Below, one piece after another: positions 35,227 to 44,737 of a stretch of 64,000 bases of DNA. The notes under the pieces were generated by a model. That model worked only from the letters and a program-made list of their open reading frames with translations. It did not search any database and was not told where the DNA came from. Source of the stretch: Gammaproteobacteria bacterium (GTDB lineage: Bacteria; Pseudomonadota; Gammaproteobacteria; Ga0077536); contig JACQWY010000013.1 in NCBI GenBank assembly GCA_016209015.1, positions 28,968 through 92,967 of the forward strand. The letters are read 5' to 3'. Every line of letters starts with the position of its first letter. Positions within the stretch are counted from its first letter, which is position 1. Position numbers and translations under genes: made by a program.

Positions 35227-36209
35227 AGCGCCGCCTCGCGGGCCTCGTGCTGGGCGCGATGTTCGCCGGCCGGTCGCTCGCCGCCGATGTCGTCGAGATC
35301 GTGCCCTTTGCGCACGGCCCGTTCCCGCTCGCGCATGCCAAACGCGGCCGCGCGGATCCGTTCTTCGACGTGCAGGACGGCGCGCGCCGCGGTCACACCG
35401 GGCGCGACGGCACCGTGTACTGGGAGCAGGAGACGTATCGCGACAACCGCGTGCTGCTCGCCATCCCCGCGAATTTCGATCCGCGCCGCCCGGCGACGAT
35501 CGTCGTCTTCCTCCACGGCAACCAGTCACTGCTCGAGCGCGACGTGCGCGATCGCCAGCACGTGCCGGCTCAGCTCGCGCGCGCCGGACTGAATGCGGTG
35601 CTCGTCGCGCCGCAGTTCGCGGCGGATGCGCTCGATTCCAGTCCGGGCCGCTTCGCGCGCCCCGGAGGCTTCGCGCGCTTCCTCGACGAAGCCGCGACGA
35701 AGCTCGACACGCTGATGCGCCGTGCCTATGGCGCAAAACGCCGGCGTCCCGACTTCCGCAAGGCGCCGGTCGTGCTCGTCGCGTATTCGGGCGGCTACTA
35801 TCCGGCGGCGCTCGTGCTGTCGGTAGGCCGCGCCGCGCAGCGCGTGCGCGGGCTCGTGCTGCTCGATGCGCTCTACAGCGACGAGGAGCGCTTCGCGGAT
35901 TTTCTGATGAAACGGCGCCGCGACGTGTTCTTCTTCAGCACCTACACCGAGGGCACGCGGGCGAACAACGGGCGTCTGCTGGGCCTGCTCCGGGCCGGGC
36001 ACGTCGCGGCCCGCATCGGCATGCCCGAGGAGCTCCGGCCGGGCACGTTCTGCTTCCTGCCGCTCGCTCCGGACGTCGATCATTTCGAGCTTCTGTCGCG
36101 GGCCTGGGCGGACGATCCGCTCGCGGATCTCCTGCGCCGCGTGAGGTTCCAGGCGCCACCCCGCAAGCATGCCGTGAAGGCGAAGCGGCACACGACGCCG
36201 CGCCATTGA
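35223..36209 (+). CDS. Exported alpha/beta-hydrolase-like protein
   Basis: The ATG at 35223 overlaps the preceding stop (ATGA), fixing the start; the product has 328 residues. A signal peptide covers about residues 1-20 (MKRRLAGLVLGAMFAGRSLA). An IVVFLHGNQSLLERD strand carries the oxyanion-type HG motif, and VLVAYSGGYYPAALVL provides a serine at the nucleophile-elbow position. A DVDHFELL segment may supply the acid/His part. It is probably a periplasmic esterase- or peptidase-like enzyme acting on a product related to the membrane synthase-like protein, but the substrate is not evident. The C-terminus is very basic (KHAVKAKRH). Confidence 0.75.
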   Translation: MKRRLAGLVLGAMFAGRSLAADVVEIVPFAHGPFPLAHAKRGRADPFFDVQDGARRGHTGRDGTVYWEQETYRDNRVLLAIPANFDPRRPATIVVFLHGNQSLLERDVRDRQHVPAQLARAGLNAVLVAPQFAADALDSSPGRFARPGGFARFLDEAATKLDTLMRRAYGAKRRRPDFRKAPVVLVAYSGGYYPAALVLSVGRAAQRVRGLVLLDALYSDEERFADFLMKRRRDVFFFSTYTEGTRANNGRLLGLLRAGHVAARIGMPEELRPGTFCFLPLAPDVDHFELLSRAWADDPLADLLRRVRFQAPPRKHAVKAKRHTTPRH

Positions 36210-36242
36210 GCCGGGCGCGCCGGCGCCGTCCCGCCCGCTCGC

Positions 36243-36248
36243 TAAAAT
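36243..36248 (+). promoter_or_regulatory. Possible -10 box upstream of the GGDEF/EAL operon
   Basis: TAAAAT in a GC-rich surrounding resembles a -10 box; no -35 box is evident. Transcription from here would include the hairpins at 36253-36292 in the leader. Confidence 0.35.
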
Positions 36249-36252
36249 CCAG

Positions 36253-36292
36253 CCGCTCCGGGTCGTTATTACAGGAGCGGCCGCGTCGGCCG
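36253..36292 (+). promoter_or_regulatory. Two overlapping hairpins in the leader of the GGDEF/EAL operon
   Basis: CCGCTCC (36253-36259) pairs with GGAGCGG (36274-36280). A second hairpin, CGGCCG-CGT-CGGCCG (36278-36292), shares bases with the right arm of the first, so both cannot form fully at once. They end just before the GAGGAAA ribosome binding site at 36294-36300. This could be an attenuator-like switch, but it matches no riboswitch class I recognise. Confidence 0.3.
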
Positions 36293-36304
36293 CGAGGAAA
36301 GCCC

Positions 36305-36430
36305 ATGTCACGGACGCCGACCGTCAGACCCGGCCCGGCGCCGGTCCCCCGTTCCGCGCCTGCGCCGCGAGCTCCCGGCGACTGCCACGGCCGGGCCGGC
36401 GCGGCCGCCGTTCTGTCGTCTCCCGCATGA
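36305..36430 (+). CDS. 41-residue leader ORF coupled to the GGDEF/EAL gene
   Basis: GAGGAAA at 36294-36300 precedes an ATG at 36305, which opens 41 codons rich in Pro, Arg and Ala (MSRTPTVRPGPAPVPRSAP at the start). The stop at 36428-36430 overlaps the next gene's ATG as ATGA, and that gene has no ribosome binding site of its own. It may be a coupling leader rather than a functional protein. Proline-rich codon runs could stall ribosomes. Confidence 0.45.
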   Translation: MSRTPTVRPGPAPVPRSAPAPRAPGDCHGRAGAAAVLSSPA

Positions 36431-39400
36431 CCCCGATGCCCGGCTCAGCGCCTGCCGAGGCCGCGCGGGCGCCCGCACGGGGCGTTGCCGCGGTGCGGGC
36501 CACGCGCCTCGGTGCGTTGTCCCTGCGCCTGCCGATCCTGGTACTCGTCGTCGCCACGCTGCTCATGGCGGTGCTGCTCGTGCATGCGAACACGCTGCTC
36601 GCGGCAAAGCTCGCGGACGCCGCCGCCGAGCAGTCGCGCGGCATCCTGCGTGGTCTGCGCTCCTTCCTGGAGAGCGAGCAGCATCGCGAGTCGAACACGG
36701 AGCTCGAGCGGTACCTCGACGGCCTGTCGCGCGACATGCCGCTGCGCGGCGTCGCGGCCGTCGACGGCGCCGGTGTGGTCCAGGCCGCGACGCATGCCGG
36801 CTGGGTCGGCCGGCGAGCCGCGTCCGTGCTGCCCGGATTCGACATCGCGCGGGCGGCCGCCACGCCCGGCGGACACGTCTTCGTGCACGCCGGCAGCGGC
36901 AGCGTGATTGGCGCCGCGATCGCGCGCTCGCCGCTGCTCGGCCAGGCCGACGAGACGAGCCCACCGGGCCTCGTCTATCTCCAGTACGATCTCGCGCCGG
37001 CGCGCCGCGCGCTCGGCGAGGGGCTCCTGCGCGCCGGCCTCGCGCTGTGGATCGCGGCGCTCGCCGCGACGATCGCGCTCGTCGTCGTGCTCCGTCACGC
37101 CATCACCGGGCCCCTGCACGCATTCGCGGCGGCCGCCGAGCGGCTCGGTCACGGCGAGTACGACGCGCGCCTGCCGGACTCGGACCTCAGCGAGCTGCGC
37201 ACGCTCGCCGCCGCCTTCGAGGACATGCGCCAGCGCGTCGCGGACTCTCACGCCTGGCTGCAGGCGAGCGAGGCGCGGCACCGCGCCTTGCTCGAGTCCG
37301 CGCCCGATCCGGTGATCACGATCGACGCCGCGCACCGCATCGTCGCGTTCAATCGCGCCGCCGAGGAGGCGTTCGGCCATCCGGCGGCAGAAATACTCGG
37401 CGAGTCGCTCGACGTGCTCCTGCCGGAATCCGAACGCGGCGCGCACGCCGCGCGCGTCGCCGCGTTCCGCGACGGCGACGATTCATCGGTCCTCGGCGTC
37501 ACGCGCGAAATCGAGATCCGGCGGCGGGACGGCACGCTGCTGCCGGTGGCGGTCACGGTGAGCGAGGTCATGCTCGACGGCGCGCGCTATTTCACGGCGA
37601 TCGCGAAGGACATCACCGAGCGCAAACGCGCGGAGGAGGCGCTGCGCCGGCAGCGCGATTTCTATACCGCGCTCTCCGAGATCAATCAGGTCATCGTGCG
37701 CGAGGGGGCGACAGAAGCCGTGCTCGGCCGCGCCTGCGAGCTGCTCGTGCGCTTCACCGGGCTCGAGCGCGGCGCACTCGTGCGCTGCCTCGGCGGCGGC
37801 GCGTACGCGCCGCTCGTCGATTGCGGGCTCGTCTGGCCGGGTGTCGCGGAGCTCGAACAGGTGGCCGATGCCGCGCCGGGCTCGCCGCTCGCCGCGGCCG
37901 TGCGCGACAATTGCACCGCCGTCGCGCCCCTCGCCGCGTTCGCATCACCCGGTGCGCCGCCGCTCGATTGCGCAGCGCTGCCGGTACGCCGCGGCGGCGA
38001 GCCGCATCTCGTGCTGCTGGCCTATGCGCCGGCCGGCTATTTCGACGCGGACGTGCGCTCGCTGCTCGAGGAAGTCGTGCGCGATCTCTCCTTCGCGCTC
38101 GACAACCTGCAACGCGATCAGGCGCGGCTGCTCGCCGAGGCGGCGATGCGCGAGAGCGAGGCCCGCTTCCGGCAGATCGCCGACCTCGCGCCGGTGATGA
38201 TCTGGCTCGACGGCACGGACATGGGCGGGCTCTTCTACAATCGGCGCTGGCTGGAATTCACCGGCCGCAGCCTCGAGGACGAGCTGAGTTTCGGCTGGGA
38301 GACCGGCCTCCATCCCGACGATCGCGCGCAGCACTGGGCGGACTATCGCGCCGCGCTCGAGCGCAAGGCGCCGATCACCGTCGAATACCGGCTGCGGCGC
38401 GCCGACGGCGAATACCGCTGGATCCGCGATACCGCCCTGCCGCGGCTCGACGAGCGGGGCGGGTTGCTCGGCTACTGCGGCGCCTGCATCGACGTCACGG
38501 AGGAGCGGCGCGCGATCGAGGTCACGCGGCGCAATCTGAGCCAGCAGGCGACGCTCACCCGCCTGCTCGGGCTGCCGATCCACGAGAGCGCGCTCGATGC
38601 GACGCTCGGTGCGGCGCTCGATATCGTGCTCGGCGCGAGCGGCTCCGGTCTGCGCCGCGCCGGCAGCATCTATCTCGACGATCAGCCGGCGGGCGGGCTG
38701 CGGCTCGTGGCCTGCAAGGGTGCGGCGACGGACGCGAGCCCGCTGTCCGGGCGCTGTTGTTGCGGGGAGGCCCTCGCGGTGCGGCCGGCACTGCACGAAG
38801 GCGGGGCTTCCGGGCTCGGACCGCACCTCTGCGTCGCCGTGCGGGTCGAGGACCACCCGCTCGGCTTTCTCGCCGTCGGCATCGAGCCCACCGCGGCCGC
38901 CGACGGCGATGCGGCGGGCTTCCTGCTCACTGTCGCGCAGACGCTCGGACGCATCATCGATCGCCAACGCAGTCTCGAGGCCCTGCACATGACCGCGGAG
39001 GCGGTCGCGGGCGAGGGCGACGAGAGGTTCATGGCGCGGCTCGTGGCGGAGGCCGCGCGCGCGCTCGGCATGGATGCGTGCTTCATCGGCCTGCTCGACG
39101 ACTCGCGGGCGCATTTCAACGTGCCCGCACGTTACCTCGACGGCCAGGTCGATGCGGATCTCGTGCTCGCGATCGCGGGCACGCCCTGCGAGGGCGTGCT
39201 CGCCGAAGGCGACGCGGTCTATCCCCGCGACGTGCGCAGTCTGTTCGCGGGCGCGCCGGGGCTCTGGGAGCTCGCGCTCGAGGGCTATGCCGCGGTGCCG
39301 CTCCGCGACGATGCAGGCACCGTGGTCGGGCTGCTCGCGGTCATGAGCCGCCGGCCGCTCGTCAATCCCGACCAGACGCTCACCCTGCTCAGGATCTTCG

Positions 39401-41127
39401 CCACGCGCGCTTCGCACGAGCTCGTGCGGCGCCGCCAGGTCGCGGATCTGCGTCTCGCGGCGCACGCGTTCGAGACGGTGGAGGGCATCTTCGTCACCGA
39501 TCCGCACGGGGTCGTGCTGCGCGTGAACCGCGCATTCACGCACATCCTCGGCTACACGGCGGAAGAAGTGCTCGGCCACACGCCCCGGCTCTGGAACTCG
39601 CAGCGCTACGACGAACGCTTCTTCGAGCACTTGAAGCACGAAATCCTCGGCGGCGGCTGGCACGGCGAAATCTGGGCGCGCCACAAGTCCGGTGCCGAGG
39701 TGCCGCTGTGGGAGACCGTGAGCACCGTGCGCAACGAGGCTGGCGCCATCACACACTACGTCAGCACCATGCTCGACATGACGGAGCGCAAGACCATTGA
39801 GGCGCGCATCGAGCGCCTCGCCTATTACGACGAGCTCACGGGGCTGCCGAACCGCAGGCTGCTCACGAACCGCATGGATCAGGCCCTCGCGCTCGCGACG
39901 CGCAACGACTATCGCGGCGCGCTGCTGTTCGTCGACCTCGACCACTTCAAGAACATCAACGACGCGCTCGGTCATGCCGTCGGAGATGCGCTGCTCGCGG
40001 AAGTCGGACGCCGGCTGCAGCTCCACCTGCGGCGCGCGGACACGGTCGCGCGGCTAGGCGGTGACGAATTCGTGATCCTGCTCGCGAACCTCGGCCCGGC
40101 CGCGGAGCCCGCGGCAGCGCAGGCGCGCATGGTCGCGGAGAAATGCCTGGAGACGCTGAACGAGCCCTATGAGCTCGCCGGCCATCTCTATTACGTCTCG
40201 CCGTCAATCGGTATCACACTCTTCCCCGAAGCCAGTGAGACGAGCGACGACCTGCTCAAGCGCGCCGACACGGCGATGTATCGCGCGAAAGCGGAGGGCC
40301 GCAATCAGATCAGCTTCTACGAGCCGCGGATGCAGGCCGCCGCGGAGCTCCGCCTCGCGCTCGAGAAGGATCTCCGCCAGGCGATCGCGCGCGACGAGTT
40401 CCACGTCGTGTGCCAGCCGCAGGTCGACGCGGACGGCGGCGTCGTCGGCATCGAGGCGCTGCTGCGCTGGGATCAGCGCGAACGCGGTTTCGTGCCGCCC
40501 GCGCAGTTCATCGGCATCGCCGAGGAGACGGGGCTCATCGCGACGATCGGCGACTGGGTGATGGAAGCGGCGCTGCGCGAGTTCGCGAAGCTCGCGGCGG
40601 GCCGCGAGCCGGCGCGCCTCGGCGTGTCGGTCAACGTCAGCGTGCGGCAGTTCGCGCAACACGATTTCGTCGCGCGCGTGGTCGCCGCGGCGAGCCGCGC
40701 CGCCGTGCCGCTGTCGCGCGTCACGCTCGAGCTGACGGAAGGCATCTTCATCGAGAACGTCACCGACACCGTGCGCAAGATGGAGGCACTGAAGCGCGAG
40801 GGTGTACGGTTCTCCATCGACGATTTCGGCACCGGCTATTCGTCGTTGACGTATCTGAAGCGCCTGCCGATCGACGAGTTGAAGATCGACCGTTCCTTCG
40901 TCACCGACATCACGGTGGACGCGAACGACGCGGCGATCGTGGAGACGGTGATCGCCGTCGCGCGCCATCTGCGGCTCGAGGTCGTGGCGGAGGGCGTCGA
41001 GACTCGCGAGCAGTGGGAGTTCCTGCGCGAGCGGGGCTGCGGGCGCTTCCAGGGCTATCTGTTCGCGAAGCCGCTGCGGGTCGCCGAGCTCGCGACGCTG
41101 ATCGACCGCAGCGCGACGCTCGCTTGA
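36427..41127 (+). CDS. Multi-sensor diguanylate cyclase/phosphodiesterase (HAMP, PAS, GAF, GGDEF, EAL)
   Basis: The 1566-residue membrane protein has a helix at about 35-57, a periplasmic loop to about 200, a second helix and a HAMP-like segment. PAS domains lie near 290-400, 575-690 and 1010-1130, with GAF-like domains near 410-560 and 690-1000. The GGDEF motif (residues 1211-1215) is intact and is preceded by RRAD at the inhibitory I-site position, so cyclic-di-GMP synthesis with product feedback is plausible. EALLRW at 1343-1348 and the later DDFGTGYSSLTYL and KIDRSF motifs indicate an intact phosphodiesterase. Both activities are therefore possible. It would control attachment, biofilm or motility; the signal is unknown. 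Its start overlaps a 41-codon ORF. Confidence 0.92.
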   Translation: MTPMPGSAPAEAARAPARGVAAVRATRLGALSLRLPILVLVVATLLMAVLLVHANTLLAAKLADAAAEQSRGILRGLRSFLESEQHRESNTELERYLDGLSRDMPLRGVAAVDGAGVVQAATHAGWVGRRAASVLPGFDIARAAATPGGHVFVHAGSGSVIGAAIARSPLLGQADETSPPGLVYLQYDLAPARRALGEGLLRAGLALWIAALAATIALVVVLRHAITGPLHAFAAAAERLGHGEYDARLPDSDLSELRTLAAAFEDMRQRVADSHAWLQASEARHRALLESAPDPVITIDAAHRIVAFNRAAEEAFGHPAAEILGESLDVLLPESERGAHAARVAAFRDGDDSSVLGVTREIEIRRRDGTLLPVAVTVSEVMLDGARYFTAIAKDITERKRAEEALRRQRDFYTALSEINQVIVREGATEAVLGRACELLVRFTGLERGALVRCLGGGAYAPLVDCGLVWPGVAELEQVADAAPGSPLAAAVRDNCTAVAPLAAFASPGAPPLDCAALPVRRGGEPHLVLLAYAPAGYFDADVRSLLEEVVRDLSFALDNLQRDQARLLAEAAMRESEARFRQIADLAPVMIWLDGTDMGGLFYNRRWLEFTGRSLEDELSFGWETGLHPDDRAQHWADYRAALERKAPITVEYRLRRADGEYRWIRDTALPRLDERGGLLGYCGACIDVTEERRAIEVTRRNLSQQATLTRLLGLPIHESALDATLGAALDIVLGASGSGLRRAGSIYLDDQPAGGLRLVACKGAATDASPLSGRCCCGEALAVRPALHEGGASGLGPHLCVAVRVEDHPLGFLAVGIEPTAAADGDAAGFLLTVAQTLGRIIDRQRSLEALHMTAEAVAGEGDERFMARLVAEAARALGMDACFIGLLDDSRAHFNVPARYLDGQVDADLVLAIAGTPCEGVLAEGDAVYPRDVRSLFAGAPGLWELALEGYAAVPLRDDAGTVVGLLAVMSRRPLVNPDQTLTLLRIFATRASHELVRRRQVADLRLAAHAFETVEGIFVTDPHGVVLRVNRAFTHILGYTAEEVLGHTPRLWNSQRYDERFFEHLKHEILGGGWHGEIWARHKSGAEVPLWETVSTVRNEAGAITHYVSTMLDMTERKTIEARIERLAYYDELTGLPNRRLLTNRMDQALALATRNDYRGALLFVDLDHFKNINDALGHAVGDALLAEVGRRLQLHLRRADTVARLGGDEFVILLANLGPAAEPAAAQARMVAEKCLETLNEPYELAGHLYYVSPSIGITLFPEASETSDDLLKRADTAMYRAKAEGRNQISFYEPRMQAAAELRLALEKDLRQAIARDEFHVVCQPQVDADGGVVGIEALLRWDQRERGFVPPAQFIGIAEETGLIATIGDWVMEAALREFAKLAAGREPARLGVSVNVSVRQFAQHDFVARVVAAASRAAVPLSRVTLELTEGIFIENVTDTVRKMEALKREGVRFSIDDFGTGYSSLTYLKRLPIDELKIDRSFVTDITVDANDAAIVETVIAVARHLRLEVVAEGVETREQWEFLRERGCGRFQGYLFAKPLRVAELATLIDRSATLA

Positions 41128-41323
41128 TCCGGGCAAGGCGGGCGCGTTCAGCCTCCCCCAGGCAGAGAGATTTGTCTATCGCACCCGGCACGAGCCCCGA
41201 CCTCGACCTGCTCGCGGCGGGCGTCGAGACCGCGGAGCGGAGCGCGGTCCGGCGTGCCGAAGGCGTGGACGCGATCCAGGGTCACGCCTTCGGCCGCCCG
41301 ACGACGTCGCGCGCGAGCGGAGC

Positions 41324-42568
41324 TCAGCGCCGGGCGCCTGAGCCCTCGGGCGGCGCGAGGAACGCGGGCCGCGGCGCGAGCGCGGCGAGCCAGAAGCCGA
41401 CGGCCCCGAACAGCGAGCCGGCGAAGATCGTCCACCACACCACGATCGGATCGTGGAAGTGTTCCCACACGAGCGCGGTGAGCAGCGGCGCGAGCGCCAT
41501 CGCGAACATCATCGGCAGCGCGAGCGCGCCCATCATGCGGCCGTAGTGCTCGCGGCCGAGCCATTCCGCGGGCGCGACGCCGCGCAGGATCGTCGTCACG
41601 CCGTGGCCGACGCCGAAGCAGCAGGCGAAGAGCGACAGCCAGCCCGTCGTCGGCGGCGCGCAGGCGAGCAGGACGACGGCGAGCGGCGTCAGCGCCGTCG
41701 TGCACGCCCCGAGCAGCCGCGTCGTCGCGCCGCGCGCGGCGGTGACCATGAGGAAGCGCGCCGCGACCTGCACGGGGCCGATCAGCGCGAAGCACCAGAA
41801 GATGCGTTCATCGGGCACGCTTTCCGCGCGCAGGATCGGCACGAGCTGGAAGATGAGGCCCGAGGCCGTGAGCGTATACGACGTGTACCAGAGCGCGAGT
41901 CCCCAGAAGACGCGCGTGCGCAGGCGCAGGCGCATGAGCGCACGGCCGGCGGCCGCATCGGTATGCGCATGGCCCTGCGCAGGACGCTTGCGCGGCGGCA
42001 GCACGCAGAAGTGCACGGGCACGCACCACGCGAAGTGCAGGAGCGCGAGCACGACGAGCGTCTCGCGCCAGTCGAGGTGCGCGAGCAGGAAACCGATGAG
42101 CGGCACGAACACCGTGCCAGCGAGGCCGGTGACGAGCGTCATCGCGACGATGCCGCGCCGCGCCTCCGCGCCGAAGTGCTGGTTGATCACCGCAAACGCC
42201 GCTTCGATGAGCACGCAGGCCATGCAGACCCCGATCCCCGCCCACAGCACGTAGAAGATCGGCAGGCTGCCGATGCGCGACCAGGCGAGGAGCAGCGCGC
42301 CCGCGGTCGCCGAGCCCGCGGTCATGAGCCAGCGGCCGCCGTGGCGATCGAGCAGGGCGCCGACGGGATAGGCCATGAGGCCGGTGACGAGGAGACCGAG
42401 CGTGAGCGCGCCGTTCAGCGCGGGCAGCGGCCAGCCGAGGCTCTCGTGCATCGGGCCCGCGAACAGCGAGAAGCTGTAATACAGCGTGCCCCAGGACACG
42501 ACCTGCGCGAGCGCCATCGGCCACAGCATGAACCACGGCGCGTGTCGCCGTTCCCAGAACCTCCACAT
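41324..42568 (-). CDS. MFS transporter
   Basis: From the ATG at 42568 (MWRFWERRHAPWFMLWPMA), with AGGA 8 bases upstream, the product is 414 residues with about twelve membrane helices. The LLDRHGGRWLM segment after helix 2 is the MFS loop motif, and a cytoplasmic loop with KRPAQGHAHTDAAAG splits the two halves. It resembles the monocarboxylate/oxalate-like group of MFS carriers, but the substrate cannot be read. A longer frame back to 42694 adds only low-complexity residues. It is divergent from alaX, with a 124-bp gap. Confidence 0.83.
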   Translation of the reverse strand: MWRFWERRHAPWFMLWPMALAQVVSWGTLYYSFSLFAGPMHESLGWPLPALNGALTLGLLVTGLMAYPVGALLDRHGGRWLMTAGSATAGALLLAWSRIGSLPIFYVLWAGIGVCMACVLIEAAFAVINQHFGAEARRGIVAMTLVTGLAGTVFVPLIGFLLAHLDWRETLVVLALLHFAWCVPVHFCVLPPRKRPAQGHAHTDAAAGRALMRLRLRTRVFWGLALWYTSYTLTASGLIFQLVPILRAESVPDERIFWCFALIGPVQVAARFLMVTAARGATTRLLGACTTALTPLAVVLLACAPPTTGWLSLFACCFGVGHGVTTILRGVAPAEWLGREHYGRMMGALALPMMFAMALAPLLTALVWEHFHDPIVVWWTIFAGSLFGAVGFWLAALAPRPAFLAPPEGSGARR

Positions 42569-42692
42569 GGCGGGATCCTGCGCGATCGCGCCACGAACGG
42601 CAAACGCGCGGCCGCCGAGGTGACGACATGCGGCGCGGCCGCTACCATTACCGCGCGCCGCGAGGGGCGGCGCGCTGGCCGAAGGTGCGTGC

Positions 42693-43391
42693 ATGACTGT
42701 CGAACTGTTCCGCGAAGACGCTTATCTCCGCCGCTGCGACGCCGTCGTGATCGCGGCGGGTGCCGACGGCATCGTGCTCGATCGCACCGTGTTCTATGCC
42801 GAGGGCGGCGGGCAGCCCGGCGATCGCGGCGTGCTCGAGACGGCCGCGGGTCCGATCGCGATACGCGATACGAAGAAGGCCGCGGACGGCACGCTGCGGC
42901 ACCTGCCCGAAGATCCGGCGCTGCTGCCCGCGATCGGCGCCCGGGTGAGCGCCGTGATCGACTGGGATTACCGCTACCGCCACATGCGCACGCACACCTG
43001 CCTGCACCTGCTGTGCTCGATCGTGCCGTATCCCGTCACCGGCGGCTCCGTCGGCCAGGAGAAGGGCCGGCTCGATTTCGACACCGCCGAGCCGCTCGAC
43101 GGCGCGCAGCTCGAGGCCGGCCTCGCGCGTCTCGTCGCCGCGGATCTGCCCGTCGCCTATCGCTGGATCTCGGACGAGGAGATGGCCGCGAACATGGAGC
43201 TCGTGCGCACGATGTCCGTGAAGCCGCCGATGGGCAGTGGCCGCGTGCGGCTCGTCGAGATCGCGCAGACCGATCTGCAGCCCTGCGGCGGCACGCATCT
43301 CGCGCGCACCGGCGAGGTGGGCGGTCTGCGCATCGGCAAGATCGAGAGCAAGGGCAGGCACAACCGTCGCGTCAACGTCCACCTCCTGTAA
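42693..43391 (+). CDS. AlaX-type alanyl-tRNA editing protein
   Basis: The 232-residue protein corresponds to the AlaRS editing domain as a free-standing enzyme. Zinc-binding residues are visible as HMRTH (H97, H101) and CGGTH (C198, H202), and the GGGQPGDRG motif at about 38-46 is typical of the type with an N-terminal extension. It hydrolyses mischarged Ser-tRNA(Ala) or Gly-tRNA(Ala). AAGG lies 7 bases before the ATG. The length suggests an AlaX-M-like form. Confidence 0.9.
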   Translation: MTVELFREDAYLRRCDAVVIAAGADGIVLDRTVFYAEGGGQPGDRGVLETAAGPIAIRDTKKAADGTLRHLPEDPALLPAIGARVSAVIDWDYRYRHMRTHTCLHLLCSIVPYPVTGGSVGQEKGRLDFDTAEPLDGAQLEAGLARLVAADLPVAYRWISDEEMAANMELVRTMSVKPPMGSGRVRLVEIAQTDLQPCGGTHLARTGEVGGLRIGKIESKGRHNRRVNVHLL

Positions 43392-43438
43392 CGCTCGTTC
43401 GCACGGTCGCGACGCGGCCGCAAAATTCCCGGGGGCTC

Positions 43439-44737
43439 ATGAACACGCAGGCTGCACCGCATTTCCGCCAGGTCGCCGCGGCCGTCATCGGGAACGCGCT
43501 CGAGTGGTACGACTTCGTCGTCTTCGGCTTCCTGACCGTCATCATCTCGAAGCTGTTCTTCCCGGCGGAGAACGAGTACGCCTCGCTCCTGCAGGCGACC
43601 GCGACGTTCGGCGTCGGCTTCTTCATGCGGCCGATCGGCGGCATCGTGCTCGGCATGTACGCGGATCGCTACGGCCGCAAGGCCGCGCTCCAGCTCATCA
43701 TCGCGCTCATGACGCTCGCCATGGCGCTGATCGCCACCGCGCCGCCCTATGCCGCGATCGGCCTCGGCGCGCCGCTGCTGATGGTGCTCGCGCGCTTGTT
43801 GCAGGGCTTCGCGACGGGCGGGGAGTTCGCGATCGCGACGTCCTTCCTCGTCGAGATCGCGCCGGAGAATCAGCGGGGCTTCTACGGCTCGCTGCAGCAG
43901 GTCGGCCTCGGGCTCGCCGCGCTCGGCGGCGCGCTCGCCGGCATGTTCGTCACGCAGGCGCTCACGCCCGCCGAGCTCGAGAGCTGGGGCTGGCGCGTGC
44001 CGTTCGCGCTCGGGCTCCTGATCGGTCCGGTCGGCATGTGGGTGCGGCGTCATCTCGAGGAAACGCCGGAATTCCTGAACGCGCATCGCGACGCCGCGCC
44101 CGGCCTGCCGATAACGGCGGTCGTGAAGCGCCACATGCGCGCGACGCTCGTCACGTTCGGCCTCATCATCTGCGGCACGATCACCTACTACATCGTGCTC
44201 GTCTACATGCCGACGTTCGCGAAGACGCAGCTCGAGATTCCGTTGGGTGAGGCTTTCGCGGCGCAGGTGATCGCACTCGTGTGTCTGACGGTCGTGATCC
44301 CGATCGTCGGCGCGCTCTCCGATCGTCTCGGCCGCCGCGCCATCCTCGTGCCGGCGACGCTCGTGCTGCTCGTCGTGCTCTATCCTCTGTTCCGCTATCT
44401 GCTCGCCGCGCCGGGCTTCGGCCGGCTCGCGTTGACGCAGGCCGTGCTGTGCAGCGTGCTCGGGCTCTACTACGGCCCGCTGTCGACGGCCGTCGCCGAA
44501 CAGTTCCCGATCGGCGTGCGCTCGAGCGGCCTCTCGCTCGCCTACAACCTCGCCGTGATGCTGTTCGGCGGCTTCGCGCAGTACGTCGTCACCTGGCTCA
44601 TCGGTGTCACGGGAAATCCTGCCGCGCCGGCGTACTACGTGATGTTCGGCGCCGTCGTGGGCTGCGGCGCCGCGCTCGCGCTCAGGGAGCGGCACGAGGT
44701 CGTCGCGCACGTGGAATCGTGGGATGCGGCGGTGTGA
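43439..44737 (+). CDS. MHS-family MFS transporter (metabolite:proton symporter type)
   Basis: The 432-residue protein starts at ATG 43439. The N-terminus AAVIGNALEWYDFVVFGFL is the hallmark of the metabolite:H+ symporter family (citrate, proline/betaine and alpha-ketoglutarate carriers). The GMYADRYGRKAAL loop motif follows helix 2, and RLLQGFATGGEFA is the usual helix-4 segment. About twelve helices are present. The substrate is probably a carboxylate or zwitterion. It follows alaX by 47 bp on the same strand and may be cotranscribed. Confidence 0.87.
   Translation: MNTQAAPHFRQVAAAVIGNALEWYDFVVFGFLTVIISKLFFPAENEYASLLQATATFGVGFFMRPIGGIVLGMYADRYGRKAALQLIIALMTLAMALIATAPPYAAIGLGAPLLMVLARLLQGFATGGEFAIATSFLVEIAPENQRGFYGSLQQVGLGLAALGGALAGMFVTQALTPAELESWGWRVPFALGLLIGPVGMWVRRHLEETPEFLNAHRDAAPGLPITAVVKRHMRATLVTFGLIICGTITYYIVLVYMPTFAKTQLEIPLGEAFAAQVIALVCLTVVIPIVGALSDRLGRRAILVPATLVLLVVLYPLFRYLLAAPGFGRLALTQAVLCSVLGLYYGPLSTAVAEQFPIGVRSSGLSLAYNLAVMLFGGFAQYVVTWLIGVTGNPAAPAYYVMFGAVVGCGAALALRERHEVVAHVESWDAAV

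Noticed and set aside
31699..35736. Minus-strand open frame of 1345 codons over the methyltransferase and synthase genes
   Set aside because: It crosses two real genes and their gap, is Arg/Asp/Glu/His-rich and shows no domain. It is typical of high-GC antisense frames.
36240..36310. GAGGAAAG motif suggesting RNase P RNA
   Set aside because: The match is limited to this short motif. The partner helices and conserved blocks of RNase P RNA are not found downstream, and the motif serves as ribosome binding site for the leader ORF.
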